A stretch of 64,000 bases of DNA from Streptomyces sp. NRRL S-31 (GTDB lineage Bacteria; Actinomycetota; Actinomycetes; Streptomycetales; Streptomycetaceae): positions 1 to 64,000 of the forward strand of contig NZ_JOCB01000010.1 of assembly GCF_000718775.1 (NCBI RefSeq). Reading direction: 5' to 3'. A program made the position numbers and the translations under genes. Positions 45,901 through 50,891 of the stretch are shown in pieces. The notes beneath the pieces were generated by a model that did no database searches, was not told the DNA's origin, and was given only the letters and a program-made list of their open reading frames with translations. Positions within the stretch are counted from its first letter, which is position 1; each line of letters opens with the position of its first letter.

Positions 45901-45905
45901 GTTGA
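30930..45905 (+). CDS. giant multidomain T7SS-type effector, resembling 'lonely Cys' proteins
   Basis: The product is 4991 aa. Parts in order: WXG100-like helical head (about 1-110, with EMWGGLASQL); hydrophobic helices (110-150) and a glycine-zipper membrane-active stretch (184-260, MALGGAIGGAVFGAFSG); Pro/Ala/Gly-rich linker with tandem repeats (270-920); long charged helical region (930-2160); three caspase-like modules (2354-2514, 2535-2730, 4745-4945); and beta-rich repeats (about 2940-4600). It has only two cysteines, Cys2671 (AAVCYAGR) and Cys4872 (LMSCRTGR), each preceded by an HG motif (His2616, AFHGYP; His4829, DAHGN), giving a Cys-His dyad pattern. The WXG head suggests export by a type VII system encoded elsewhere. 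GTG 30930 overlaps the mini-ORF stop. The first 6-7 kb use more T-ending codons than the rest. Protease or toxin role is inferred. Confidence 0.88.
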   Translation: MSTVPEPLRWAALITGTELPDADPALLRAQGEMWGGLASQLQGMISEVHSVRGGVLSNVNGGPAEAFDGYMQSLASTLPELAKAADNLRLKSDEYALEVDHAVAMTEAMLAWMLVELAFLANTLFGLAAVPALITGVRQVIAAILRRLFMSAAIGAASMSGLEALLQGIEILKGTRKHFDTKALGNMALGGAIGGAVFGAFSGVASHFVPKFANSLIGRTAIGGAAGVAGGAAVNSALGADQNLGLAFLAGAAGAMLSRPDTGGGGKADVTPSEGLADAVKSLSTKDPFKSPDGVNSSDLSAFGGAGGPGGTKDLTTVTPDPGKGGGTPGRSPSVDTLPRYSEAAAPAPGTAIPAGAGAATVRGAGVEPPGTPGTVDVGVTRAEPVVRGGGAPDPAATGGVPPVTRDATGLPGFDAVESVPGTDFVRSADPEVTRQAQEAPDRTSSLVEPVGERTAVPPVVRSGGGEGGAPGVVRAPETAAPNAGPVRLEEPASTGGSAEVPGRAVTGPGGGSAGVRGAEEAPVAGAVRSEGPAVAGGGGVVPGRAVESGGGGQTGVPVGRTAGEATAPGAGASSGVRPDGAGTPSVVAGRPEGVARGAETSTASTTGDTASPRPSAAAQPGPATVSRTAGGPETTVREGGGAAPAVRTEAAAPGAGTAARPGEASGAGAGAGAGAGVRGAGEPVTSGQGAGARPETATRGGGDARPGAVAEQGVPNVRTASPGETGNMRPGMTGDAGNLRQGAGARSEMVVRGAADARSAGAAGQVAPNVRVEAAPGAGTTVRPGEVSGAGVRAVGEPSSVAGQGAGARPDTVARGGGDSRPGAAAEQAVPNVRTESRGGERAPLSGTAGGEGEAAGRGSASAVERGVRGPEQAGAPGPAGRDGEGGDLPSYRDDGGDPPPYPEAGGPGVDLTGKTGEGPFGPYTFHGADQVRAELWGARQEDLLGTHRGRFEEAQDRFRFQQEADRRVEEAFAGRLADPDPVFRGPDDLDAIRLRIAEERARAEVTPEMVEQVRREWLEEVKSRFDERWQESYGEYRRGEISRSEFAETFDRLSAGLHEEFELSAAAHLARRTANEVFDAETGSRRQPMSQEELRQVRQDFADAAVGEVYRAAEGMRTADGERDGSFDWSHLYRAYDSGLKDLTRGLRTRLELAAEAADTFDFLSRRVGADAEAPWVREVRGDFRGEFEVTTRTLPGGDGTPTRWMEYEAFRKQRPVLNGRLAGFRDRWEARLNARVTEEGLKADVAREVEARRVAWQRSSRHDPADAAAVDMEAVVTSHREELTAEGERFLAGRDPRALTRAQWEAYAAHMRDAQERLAGEVPVRLEYQVGLDRALAEADRMFDALEADGPGTVRAREGLREDVTRVYRALAGRAEDGSWDVERVAAGQDFLFREYLPNAERSLPGRLEFEWGMEGALRDGGLAFHRLSGPGLDELTERPARHYTVSDEAFDRLADDFRGDWAEGYHEIYGPSERDLRGWLEREKERGDTFGSTVRGEWEADVAELRAPRDAAVRARAEAESARWRQQVAANFQGMLGKGAVLEELARQAEIPQAGIRSARVSGDYQRGLSDLRSWFSREWDAAARTSSPAGEAGVRAALVEHARRRWQELGERTRAEDEAARAWQREPRWTLDLGRMEITRERRAPSEETATTVAGDGGQLQSRELLAAREERQAPPPLPAAAPPRTAVTRTDTPPAQEVSRTRTDAVPVPVSEALAELRDTVATRDRAYQEFESRLAPFSELRAPQATDRVAAAREAFADAWAGDRTATGPAEFTPARSAALEDLTARLTSVTERLAAEADAAEVFHRDIVSTVSDLRHGEAFARSQSAVALEREFVEEAAGRSSAGVADLVQEFGQRYTEAQAAWVAGQQHRAAFDAVLGGAGGRADLTDGRAEWNGQTRRWYTSRLARLRQQYVADRAEVLAVADEAGRRERLERLDAEVRQAALYEQRWARTAVAYNRVLADHTARFGADAAWDRELAGWYEERRRALAAPLTDRLHLFSPQAREQALARLDAQTAALREVAEARHTAFQDFARQLDAGTRDTVTLSHAATVDFTRRRIAALRDAYLETVQPAEFPAAHPQAAAEDDWRIPAWQEAQRELHRNYADLLAQDRTEDTSTDADGGEAAESAGAAIDEAFRQWVREAHELTAVTLMNMTADGALGAGKLDGAFDTAGVGLDVFDFSWLGTATGDVQDPPESGLGPTGMVLDGPDLGTTDLGTTNWSAWLDDLGVPPADMELDGTMFGLPDPIYGWPGQTEFHPDESMVWPAEPEAAPQTAPDARTHLWTGPDAAAPPVTVPDASAVGPAGVRMSAPAAAWDGLTGAGDPEDMLAVPGTGEAPQTHPLPPASTDSVPSDRLDARVLLDGAGRPVGIDFVPTGESRPRQVRESEGRSIWRLDFDPGVPPTAAPAVVLYQRGEPVRVPLRAFADLVAGNLPDRHPIWLVTAHGARYGLDLARAVADRTGVRVYSHTGRVDLAETVFGDLAVATIDGQDGLPDGHWVYVDPAEPEADGPESGADETGPENYVTSVTGERFHFRSLLMTPLAGSDGRLIGHVSMPDFQFRKFEAAFMALPQRTRFSVESAEGVRYGIDGWTPWSRSDGARHFLAFHGYPDVPHALLHTRDGRYVAFDGEQTAALLRRRASFEAFRRNAVGRADSAVIAAVCYAGRSQSIVPTSYVQQLANGLGLPVSGPTGELFVGPEDLITVPADGLAGWRTARPGDPDITFEGHEGLDAHPAAARTGADDDAARPGGVTSDQPVISLAAPERATRTETDAPAVASDLDRPNAPAPAGAAPVSAGVVEAAAAPVSAAVVEARAAPAVAPAVEDGTAAPDPTTSEAGAATGQERLSGSVTSFGTGRDGAQGLVHVDPVPEETVHWLWEQIFRHVEGDRGEVPAFRRAVRATLTPAYLSSEWARLFSEHGLPLRAPYRGGTYRVSLRFGLSEPRRVPAGIEEMPDGPPVGIQRWMFGVSESGSTDSTGDLRAASLSHGHTLPFAHTGWFRRLTFAPQLTFTHNQTTTSVTAGATVQPMVLLRSRERSWPVAYTLHAQLRTTASLGEAVTATPAADEWHTSAEAAPSPLTVWFPQHLLDDESDTAAPAGDDAERLPAPMEVLLGRVPLFATETVPHADRLLADVLRSFGPELDGLSEASLDQLRRFLDEGAVRGNLPLMYGGHHSSPTLYAENGSVIGMLRLHAEVSQRTGEQALAGPATRNGVLESHVLRSVRLSGTTAVTNAAGVGLAVSGGLALGSPDPAAGTAPAGLTLTAQAAVQQQVTDSVTAGGSARTSRSLRTAKPLLRVHADVVWRATLVRPDRPEQQPAEGSPLARGARYPLILRVPSAATVTGAPATPRHLPPELLHLRDLGVSTTPVAVRGTGPLFDELETWLGDHGFLPPRRGRAGAWYHGPVSGAAHLQRLNNQRKLDQLRSDMGLRAAFDEMTAGGHPVRFELPTATGTHRVSFRIAAERRYLTGREDGGVTHDLHLTGVQTLNYTGSTVVGDEQATRVPLALSGTVQASLTNPFDGHGSLWMPGLTPEYAHSRQSSRVTGSSSGTGHEFYALSPTADGVQVHTLPVTYRTSVSYSHGPAMEPREAEGEVSLAVPTYRTLERPAGSEPPAEVRPRPLGPDDAAVPANAVRLPETAWVDRAGGSRELRQAVNEMLAALRGALAEDTAADRSSRTDDVELRSMPGAWPEPVEDGRAADDRPADATAVPESAAGESRDTAAAPDTAAEASRDTAAEAPGRAGDAAAEPAERDHPAQADSVQADPAQADSAQAEPAQAPSPASDTATAWAAAAYRRWAANALDGAARAVRQTVGQAAAAVRRVDELATGQRPDAPGSVVQEVVEAGLSPHHLVANAYRLFNDRYVIEGASTSGVLTGTDITIEVEGRLTDVRAMPRPGVMDYERWIQSVDASAETRGTSRSHALGVTVAADYGASGRVVAPSGHYAHRRTVTEATTVNDTSAVFRVTSENDVPAHRFAATARYKVTVRAGLRNAVAGTVAAGPRYEDTRIVELPPESVEFLLSDHDLVNHPEFRLDGVPEPPEAAPADRALPSWFVGSGGRIGFGAVVEAHADGPDGGRSAFEDTVLRLVEQVAPGATVPGTAAYRPGVRSRINEHASSLGLRTLVNAGPDGHIGFSFVHPSWLGPMRVEVVLRARPAVPLDTVRGRRAAGNPGLDNVLGHTSGDGSSLPEPGSTRQTRSTTTSATADFSPVIQHGGYRFRPTLSASWQAGVADAATSTRDRRAWQRSMMDVSEFELRYRYEATVSARPMDELLPGASLRMLRGGLTGLADAVARRLPEDTRTALGHLAGRLPLPVRQVSDGVGVRVVLRFNGSETPAESAAPRPLVEPAVLTADPARPLAAPPEGTVIDMEVPAALRELLAAPAWVPRRPFAVYDMDALPQLAEALRAVDPSLGGPAGLPTSGSAEGMLVRLTRLAGTGRLTLLPPAATAPFLGQPGRGATSVQLSLYVPRSEGDSLDTAIDRVEIATDGALSQGDLTTTPALGFGLSAPLNGAATDRLGPTIPVTGLRTTAGLTHTQSVPRREMLRFGTPIAGAARGARGHRVRAVGVFRVTGPGGTRWVVGTVVLRTTEAPPAPGTGPETGVAGPAPGAGGAAPSPRTAGSPGEPSGPGLGPSGPAPQALSAAARSDRENPGETPAGQSGAEAGAVRTRLPRLWPRHSAVPATGTRSRNHTHAPSPVRRTSGARPEDPARLSSTARRAVPDLRDRRDPDDGPAVRLRPLYDADGRLIGYASHIDPHYEWRKRHYAGYRPYSSPVRHVPATPSELADAEVAPPGTDEAPPWQGVPEQSRAPLTFFDAHGNEGGIGLVSGTDEAALVPHETVGHLLNRVDPDGYGPIVLMSCRTGRDYSTTVARTIAEMTGRPVYAPTTAVGMYPSERGTVLLMAAHEETRRRGRWVLLLPPVPKGVDPSGMPDVRRLIGGGRSAFGPAAEHPGSAAGGSAGAGRGTTADEDGRRPRARAR
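32884..33450 (+). repeat. degenerate tandem protein repeats in the linker of the giant gene
   Basis: Three related units encode APGAG(T)..RPGE(A/V)SGAG, then QGAGARP(E/D)T..RGGGD(A/S)RPGA and AEQ(G/A)VPNVRT. The first spans about 32884-33116, a shorter divergent middle unit about 33150-33240, and the last about 33247-33450. They lie in the Pro/Ala/Gly-rich segment after the membrane-active region and probably form an extended, flexible spacer. Confidence 0.6.
37990..38470 (+). other. module I of the giant protein: caspase-like copy without His and Cys
   Basis: The segment starts with DGAGRPVGIDF, corresponding to the DGRLIG motif opening modules II and III. It continues with IWLVTAHGARYGLDLARAVA and DRTGVRVYSHTGRVDL. 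Aligned with module III (IVLMSCRTGRDYSTTVARTI, then AEMTGRPVYAPTTAVGM), the Cys position is Ala, and the His-Gly position (YQRG) is Arg-Gly. It is therefore probably a non-catalytic copy. Confidence 0.55.
38530..39110 (+). other. module II of the giant protein: caspase-like copy with His2616 and Cys2671
   Basis: Opens with SDGRLIGHVSMPDFQFRKFE, then ARHFLAFHGYPDVPHALLH with the candidate His, and SAVIAAVCYAGRSQSIVPTS with the candidate Cys 55 residues later. It closes with LGLPVSGPTGELFVG. The order hydrophobic strand-HG, then hydrophobic strand-C-x-x-G, then helix and strand is that of caspase/C80-type cysteine peptidases. Confidence 0.6.
42225..42284 (+). repeat. four tandem 15-bp repeats in the giant gene
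   Basis: Units of caagccga(c/a)(t/c)c(c/t/g)g-type sequence at 42225, 42240, 42255 and 42270, plus a partial fifth, encode a QAD(S/P)(V/A) pentapeptide ladder. It lies in an Asp/Ala/Glu-rich linker between two beta-rich blocks. Confidence 0.7.
45160..45760 (+). other. module III of the giant protein: C-terminal caspase-like copy with His4829 and Cys4872
   Basis: Opens with ADGRLIGYASHIDPHYEWRK, matching module II. It contains LTFFDAHGNEGGIGLVSGTD (His4829) and PIVLMSCRTGRDYSTTVART (Cys4872), 43 residues apart, then RPVYAPTTAVGMY and GRWVLLLPP. Its position at the extreme C-terminus is where polymorphic effectors carry their toxin domain. Confidence 0.6.
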
Positions 45906-45954
45906 CCCACCCGGTCCGCGAACGGCGGCGGCGGCCGGACGGCGGGCGGAACGG

Positions 45955-46875
45955 TCAGGCCGGCGGCCCGCCGACGGTGGGCAGCAGGTCGGCCGCGATG
46001 GCCCGGACCTCGTTCAGGACCGTCACCACCGCGGGGACCGCCGCCATGTCCGGCCACAGCAGGGCGTAGGTGCGGCGCCGGGGCCAGTGCCGCAGCGGAC
46101 GGTGCACCAGACCGGGGACGACGTAGAGGGACAGCGCCATCTCGCTGACCAGGCTGATGCCCAGGCCGGCCGCCACCAGCGCCTGGATGGCGCTCACGTC
46201 GTCCACGGTCGCCGCGATCCGGGGCTCGAAGCCCAGGTTGGTGCACGCGGCCAGGAAACGGTCCCGGAAGCTCTCCATCACCCAGTCACGGGAGGCGAGT
46301 TCGGCGAGGTCGATGTCGGTCTCGCCGGCCAGCGGGTCGTCCTCGGGCATCAGCACGCAGCGGCGGTCCGTCATCAACTCCACCCGCAGCATGGTGCCCT
46401 CGCCGTCGGGCAGGTCCTCGTTCTCCCAGTTGCACAGCAGGCCCAGGTCGGCCTCGCCCGTCCGGATCAGGTGCCGTGCCTCGACCGGTTCGGCCTGCAC
46501 CACCGTCACCCGGACACCCGGATGACTCACGCGCAGCCGGGCGATCAGCTCCGGCACGAGGGTGACGCAACTGCTCTGGAACGCCACCATCCGCACCAGG
46601 CCGCCACCGCGCGCCACCAGGGAGGAGACCTCCTGGTCCGCGGCGCGCAGCATGGAGAAGATCGCGTCCGCGTGCTGGACGAGGGCCCTGCCCGTCTCGG
46701 TGAGGCGCAGGCCCCGGCCGATCCGCGTCACCACGGGCGTGCCCACCGCCTGCTGGAGCCGGCGCATCTGGTAGCTGACCGCGGGCTGGGTGTAGCCGAG
46801 GGAGGTGGCGGCCGCGGTGTACGAGCCGGTCCGCGCGACCTCGGTCAGGACCTTCAGTTGATGAACATCCAGCAT
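45955..46875 (-). CDS. LysR-family transcriptional regulator
   Basis: The 306-aa product has the LysR winged helix (QLKVLTEVARTGSYTAAATS, then LGYTQPAVSYQMRRLQQAVG) and a periplasmic-binding-type effector domain (about 90-300). ATG 46875 begins the canonical N-terminus. It is divergent from the amino-acid ABC operon, the usual place for its regulator, with 132 bp between them. It converges with the giant gene, whose stop is 49 bp away. Confidence 0.92.
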   Translation of the reverse strand: MLDVHQLKVLTEVARTGSYTAAATSLGYTQPAVSYQMRRLQQAVGTPVVTRIGRGLRLTETGRALVQHADAIFSMLRAADQEVSSLVARGGGLVRMVAFQSSCVTLVPELIARLRVSHPGVRVTVVQAEPVEARHLIRTGEADLGLLCNWENEDLPDGEGTMLRVELMTDRRCVLMPEDDPLAGETDIDLAELASRDWVMESFRDRFLAACTNLGFEPRIAATVDDVSAIQALVAAGLGISLVSEMALSLYVVPGLVHRPLRHWPRRRTYALLWPDMAAVPAVVTVLNEVRAIAADLLPTVGGPPA

Positions 46876-46892
46876 GACGAAACGATAAGGGA

Positions 46893-46951
46893 ATTTGATG
46901 CGTACGCGAAAATATCCTCGTTGGACAGAGCGGTCGGGGATTCGATCAAAT
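46893..46951. promoter_or_regulatory. LysR/ABC-transporter divergent control region
   Basis: The 132-bp gap is clearly AT-richer than its surroundings. It contains atttgat (46893-46899) and its complement atcaaat (46945-46951), 45 bp apart, suitable as half-sites for a LysR tetramer. Promoter hexamers could not be assigned with confidence. Confidence 0.35.
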
Positions 46952-47007
46952 AGACGTATCGAGCGAGCCGTTCGTCCTCCACTCCCCGCCCTCCCGCAGG
47001 AGTCTTC

Positions 47008-47811
47008 GTGACCAGTACCAGTACCAGTACGGTGCGGATCGGCACGGACCGTGAAGCCGGCTCGGCCGAGGCGCCCCCACCGCTCGTGCGGATCAGGGGC
47101 CTCGACAAGTACTACGGCACCACCCAAGTGCTGCACGGCGTCGACCTGGACGTCGCCGCCGGTGAAGTGGTGGCGATCATCGGCCCGTCCGGATCCGGCA
47201 AGTCGACGCTGTGCCGCTGCGTCAACCGGCTGGAGTCCGCGACGGCGGGCACCATCGCCCTCGACGGAGTGCCCCTGCCCACCGAGGGCAGGGAACTCAC
47301 CCGGCTCCGGGCGGAGGTCGGCATGGTCTTCCAGTCCTTCAACCTCTTCGCCCACCTGACGGTGGTGCAGAACCTCATGCTCGCCCCGGTCAAGGTCCGC
47401 GGCATCTCCCTGGAGGAAGCCAGGGAACGGGCGTACCGGCTGCTGGAGCGGGTCGGGCTGGCGGACAAGGCGTACGCCTACCCCCGGCAGCTGTCCGGCG
47501 GCCAGCAGCAGCGGGTGGCCATCGCCCGCGCCCTGGCGATGGAACCGAAGGTGCTGCTGTTCGACGAACCCACCTCGGCTCTGGACCCGGAGATGGTCCA
47601 GGAGGTGCTGGGGGTCATGACCGAGCTGGCACAGGACGGCATGACGATGATCGTCGTCACGCACGAGATGGGGTTCGCGCGCCAGGTCGCCGACCGGGTG
47701 GTGTTCATGGACGGCGGCAGGATCCTGCGGATCGCGCCGCCCGCGGAGTTCTTCGCCTCCCCCGGACACCCGCGCGCCGAGTGTTTCCTGGCGTCCCTGC
47801 CCGGACACTGA
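47008..47811 (+). CDS. amino-acid ABC transporter ATP-binding protein (GluA/GlnQ-like)
   Basis: The 267-aa ATPase shows Walker [11 protein letters not shown]-loop [10 protein letters not shown], signature [17 protein letters not shown], Walker [16 protein letters not shown] and the switch His in VVTHEMGFA. It powers polar amino-acid uptake with the two permeases downstream. A Ser/Thr-rich 25-residue N-terminal extension precedes the fold. GTG 47008 has CAGGAG 5 bases upstream. First gene of a gluABCD-like operon. Confidence 0.93.
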   Translation: MTSTSTSTVRIGTDREAGSAEAPPPLVRIRGLDKYYGTTQVLHGVDLDVAAGEVVAIIGPSGSGKSTLCRCVNRLESATAGTIALDGVPLPTEGRELTRLRAEVGMVFQSFNLFAHLTVVQNLMLAPVKVRGISLEEARERAYRLLERVGLADKAYAYPRQLSGGQQQRVAIARALAMEPKVLLFDEPTSALDPEMVQEVLGVMTELAQDGMTMIVVTHEMGFARQVADRVVFMDGGRILRIAPPAEFFASPGHPRAECFLASLPGH

Positions 47812-48009
47812 CCCGCGGGGCGGCGGTCCTCCCGACGCCCCCGGAACACCGGCCCCGGCACTCCCCAGCTCCGGGCGGGCCGGGCGGACCCCTCCCCGCC
47901 GCCCGGCCCGCCCGGCTCACCCGGCGCCGCACCCCCGCTCCCGCGCGCGGACACCCCCACCCACGCGCCCCCGTTATCCCGTATCCCTTCCCTCCCCGGA
48001 GAGTTCATC

Positions 48010-48960
48010 GTGCACAGCACCGCGCGGACACGGCGCCGCTCCGTCCCCCTGGCCGCCGCGGCGGTCGTCGCCGCCCTGGCCCTCACCAGCGCCTGCTCCG
48101 GCTCCTCCGCCTCGACCGTACCGGGGGCGCCGGCCGTCGCGGGCAAGGCCGCGAGCACGGGCACGGTCGACCGGGCGATCGAGCGGGAGAAACCCGCGGA
48201 CGCGTCCCTGATGCCGTCCGGCTCCACGGCCGCCCGGATCAGAAAAGCCGGCACCCTGAAGGTCGGGGGCACGCAGACCGCGGCGCTCTTCTCCCAGCTC
48301 GACCCCACCACCGGCAAGGTCGAGGGATTCGACGCGGCGATGTCGCGGCTGCTCGCCAAGTACATCATCGGTGAGCCGAAGACCGAGCTGGTGAACGTCA
48401 CCGCCGCCACCCGCGAGGCGCTGCTGCGCAACCACTCCGTCGACGCCGTCCTCGCCACCTACACCATCACTCCCGAGCGGTCGAAGGTCGTCGCCTTCGC
48501 CGGCCCCTACTACGTCGACGGCCTGGGCATCCAGGTCCGCGACGACGAGAAGGACATCAAGTCGCTCGGCGACCTGAAGGGCGCCACCGTCGTGACCCAG
48601 TCGGGCTCGACCGCGGCCCAGGCCGTCAAGAAGCAGGTGCCCTCGGCGAAGATCCAGCTCTTCGACACCAACACCGAGTGCCTCCAGGCACTGCGGCAGG
48701 GCCGGGCCGACGCGTACGTCCTCGACCAGGGCGTGCTGGCCGGCAACGCCAGCACCCACCCCGACGTGAAGGTGCTGCCGGGCAAGTTCGACGAGCAGCC
48801 GTACGGCATCGGGCTGCCGCTGGACGACCCCGACTTCAAGAAGTTCGTCAACGACTGGCTGCGGAAGATCGAGCGGGACGGCACCTGGGCCACGGTGTGG
48901 AAGAACACCGTCGGCACCCAGGTGCCGGGACCGGTCCCCGCTCCGCCCACGATCGGCTGA
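48010..48960 (+). CDS. amino-acid ABC transporter substrate-binding lipoprotein (GluB-like)
   Basis: The 316-aa precursor carries a lipobox (LALTSAC). The binding fold follows after a linker: IRKAGTLKVGGTQTAALFSQ, VDAVLATYTITPERSKVVAF and DLKGATVVTQSGSTAAQAV are typical of the SBP family 3 for glutamate/glutamine-type ligands. It delivers its ligand to the permeases encoded next. GTG 48010 has GGAGAG upstream. Confidence 0.92.
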   Translation: MHSTARTRRRSVPLAAAAVVAALALTSACSGSSASTVPGAPAVAGKAASTGTVDRAIEREKPADASLMPSGSTAARIRKAGTLKVGGTQTAALFSQLDPTTGKVEGFDAAMSRLLAKYIIGEPKTELVNVTAATREALLRNHSVDAVLATYTITPERSKVVAFAGPYYVDGLGIQVRDDEKDIKSLGDLKGATVVTQSGSTAAQAVKKQVPSAKIQLFDTNTECLQALRQGRADAYVLDQGVLAGNASTHPDVKVLPGKFDEQPYGIGLPLDDPDFKKFVNDWLRKIERDGTWATVWKNTVGTQVPGPVPAPPTIG

Positions 48961-48964
48961 GCCC

Positions 48965-49612
48965 ATGGACGTCATCACCTCCCACGCGGACGTCTTCGGC
49001 CGGGGCCTGCTGGTCTCGCTCCAGATCAGCGGCTGCACGTTCCTGCTCGCCGCGGTCGGCGGAGTGCTCCTCGCGGTGTGCCGGATCAGCCCGGTGCGGC
49101 CACTGCGCCTGTTCGCCGCGCTCTACGTGTCGACGGTGCGCAGCGTTCCGCTGCTGGTCCTGCTGGCCCTGTTCGTGTTCGGCCTGCCGGAGATCGGACT
49201 CGTCTACTCGCTGCTGTGGACCGTGGTGACGGCGATGGCCCTGTACTGGGCGGCGTTCTTCTGCGAAACGGTGCGCGCGGGTGTCCGGTCCGTCCCGGTC
49301 GGCCAGACCGAGGCGGCCCGCGCCCTGGGCCTGACGTTCTGGCAGGTGCTGCGCCACGTCGTCGTCCCGCAGGCGCTGCGCTGCGCCGTCCAGCCCCTCG
49401 CGTCGCTGCTGATCGCCGTGGTGCTCAACTCGTCACTGGCCGCGGCCGTCGGGGTGACCCAGGAGCTGACGGGCCAGACCGTGCTGCTCGACCAGCAGTA
49501 CGCGCAGCCCGTGTTCACCTTCGGTGCCGCCGCCGTGTGCTACGTCCTGCTCACCCTGGCGGTCGGCCGGGCCGCCGCCGTGCTCGAACGACGACTGGCG
49601 GTGCTGCGATGA
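48965..49612 (+). CDS. amino-acid ABC transporter permease (GluC-like)
   Basis: The 215-aa integral membrane protein has the His/Glu/Gln/Arg permease pattern (GLLVSLQISGCTFLLAAVGG) and the cytoplasmic EAARALGLTFWQVLRHVVVP loop that contacts the ATPase. It starts 4 bp after the binding-protein stop. Its stop overlaps the next start as ATGA. Confidence 0.92.
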   Translation: MDVITSHADVFGRGLLVSLQISGCTFLLAAVGGVLLAVCRISPVRPLRLFAALYVSTVRSVPLLVLLALFVFGLPEIGLVYSLLWTVVTAMALYWAAFFCETVRAGVRSVPVGQTEAARALGLTFWQVLRHVVVPQALRCAVQPLASLLIAVVLNSSLAAAVGVTQELTGQTVLLDQQYAQPVFTFGAAAVCYVLLTLAVGRAAAVLERRLAVLR

Positions 49613-50607
49613 CCTCGTCCCTGCGGGAGGAACCGGACGTGCGGTCCGCCGCGGCCGACGACCGGCCGGTGCGGTACGCCGGGTTTCCGCCGAAGCGGCC
49701 CGGCCGGGACGCCCCGCGCGGGCTGCGCGCCCGGCTCTCCGGCGCGCTGGACCGGCTGGACGGCGACGACGTCCCGCTGTTCGACGAGCCGGGCCCACGC
49801 GGGCGGCGCCGCATCGCGATCGCCACCGCCGTGTCACTGGCGCTGTTCGCCGCCCTCGTCGCCGTCGCGACGCAGCGGTTCGCGGCCCACGGCCAGCTCG
49901 ATCCCGCCAAGTGGCGGCTCTTCGTCGAGTGGCCGGTGATCCGGTACCTGCTCGTCAGCCTCTGGGCGACCGTGCGCGTCACCCTGGTCAGCGGCGCCAT
50001 CGCGCTGCCGCTGGGCGCCCTGCTGGCGCTGGCCCGGCTGTCCGGCACGGCCTGGCTCAGCCGGCCGGCCGGCCTGTACGTCGAGGTGATGCGGGCCGTC
50101 CCGCTGCTGCTCCTGATCTACGCCTTCCTGCTCGGTCTGCCCGCCGCGGGCCTGCGCCTGCCGCTGTTCTGGCAGCTCGTGTGGCCGATCGTGCTCACGA
50201 ACGCCGCGGTCTTCGCGGAGATCTTCCGGTCGGGCGTCCTGGCCCTGCCGGCCGGGCAGACCGAGGCGGCGCACGCGCTGGGGCTCGGCGGCTGGCAGAC
50301 CATGCGCCTGGTCCTCCTGCCGCAGGCCGTACGGCAGACGGCGCCCGCCCTGGTCAGCCAGCTCGTGCGGCTGCTGAAGGACAGCACCCTCGGCTACGTG
50401 GTCAGCTTCCTGGAACTGCTCAACGCCGCGAAGGTGCTGGGCGAGTTCAACCACACGATCATCCAGAGCTATCTGGTGGTGGCGCTGGTGTACGTGGTGG
50501 TCAACCTGGTGCTGGCCCAGGCGGCGGCCCGGCTCGAACGGCGTCTCGGCGGACGAGGCGGCCCCGCCGGTCCGGTCCCGTCCCCCGGGACGGCGACCAC
50601 GGTCTGA
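49609..50607 (+). CDS. amino-acid ABC transporter permease (GluD-like)
   Basis: The 332-aa permease has an unusually long polar N-terminus (about 70 residues, Arg/Pro/Asp-rich), then the same fold as the preceding gene, with TEAAHALGLGGWQTMRLVLL as ATPase contact and ALVSQLVRLLKDSTLGYVVS. The ATGA overlap with gluC-like implies coupled translation and a heteromeric pore. A strong hairpin lies 48 bp downstream. Confidence 0.92.
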   Translation: MTSSLREEPDVRSAAADDRPVRYAGFPPKRPGRDAPRGLRARLSGALDRLDGDDVPLFDEPGPRGRRRIAIATAVSLALFAALVAVATQRFAAHGQLDPAKWRLFVEWPVIRYLLVSLWATVRVTLVSGAIALPLGALLALARLSGTAWLSRPAGLYVEVMRAVPLLLLIYAFLLGLPAAGLRLPLFWQLVWPIVLTNAAVFAEIFRSGVLALPAGQTEAAHALGLGGWQTMRLVLLPQAVRQTAPALVSQLVRLLKDSTLGYVVSFLELLNAAKVLGEFNHTIIQSYLVVALVYVVVNLVLAQAAARLERRLGGRGGPAGPVPSPGTATTV

Positions 50608-50655
50608 GGGGCGGCACCCGCGCCCCGTAGGCCGGCACGGCACTCGGCGGGCCGG

Positions 50656-50688
50656 CCGCGCGGTGCCCCGGACCGGGGCACCGCGCGG
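50656..50688 (+). terminator. hairpin ending the ABC operon
   Basis: Fourteen-base perfect arms (ccgcgcggtgcccc / ggggcaccgcgcgg) with a 5-base loop follow the last permease gene by 48 bp. The rest of the 284-bp gap to 50892 shows no other feature. Confidence 0.65.
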
Positions 50689-50891
50689 TTCCCGCCGGGG
50701 CCGCCCGGCCCGGCGGACCGGACGGTCGCACCGGGCCCCGGGACCGGTGCGCCCACAGGCACCCCTTTTATCCGCATCAGTCCACCTATGACCGGCGCGG
50801 CCCGCTCCCACGAAGACGACCGCGCCCCGCGGCCGGCCGGTCCCCGCCGCCCGGACCCGCGACCTCCCGTCCAAGAGAAGGAGATATCCGC

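Noticed and set aside
30930..45905. The giant gene as a polyketide or peptide synthetase
   Set aside because: Despite its size no adenylation, ketosynthase, acyltransferase or carrier motif is present.
45955..47808. A longer LysR protein starting inside the ABC ATPase region
   Set aside because: The canonical LysR helix-turn-helix begins at ATG 46875; the rest is antisense to the ATPase gene.
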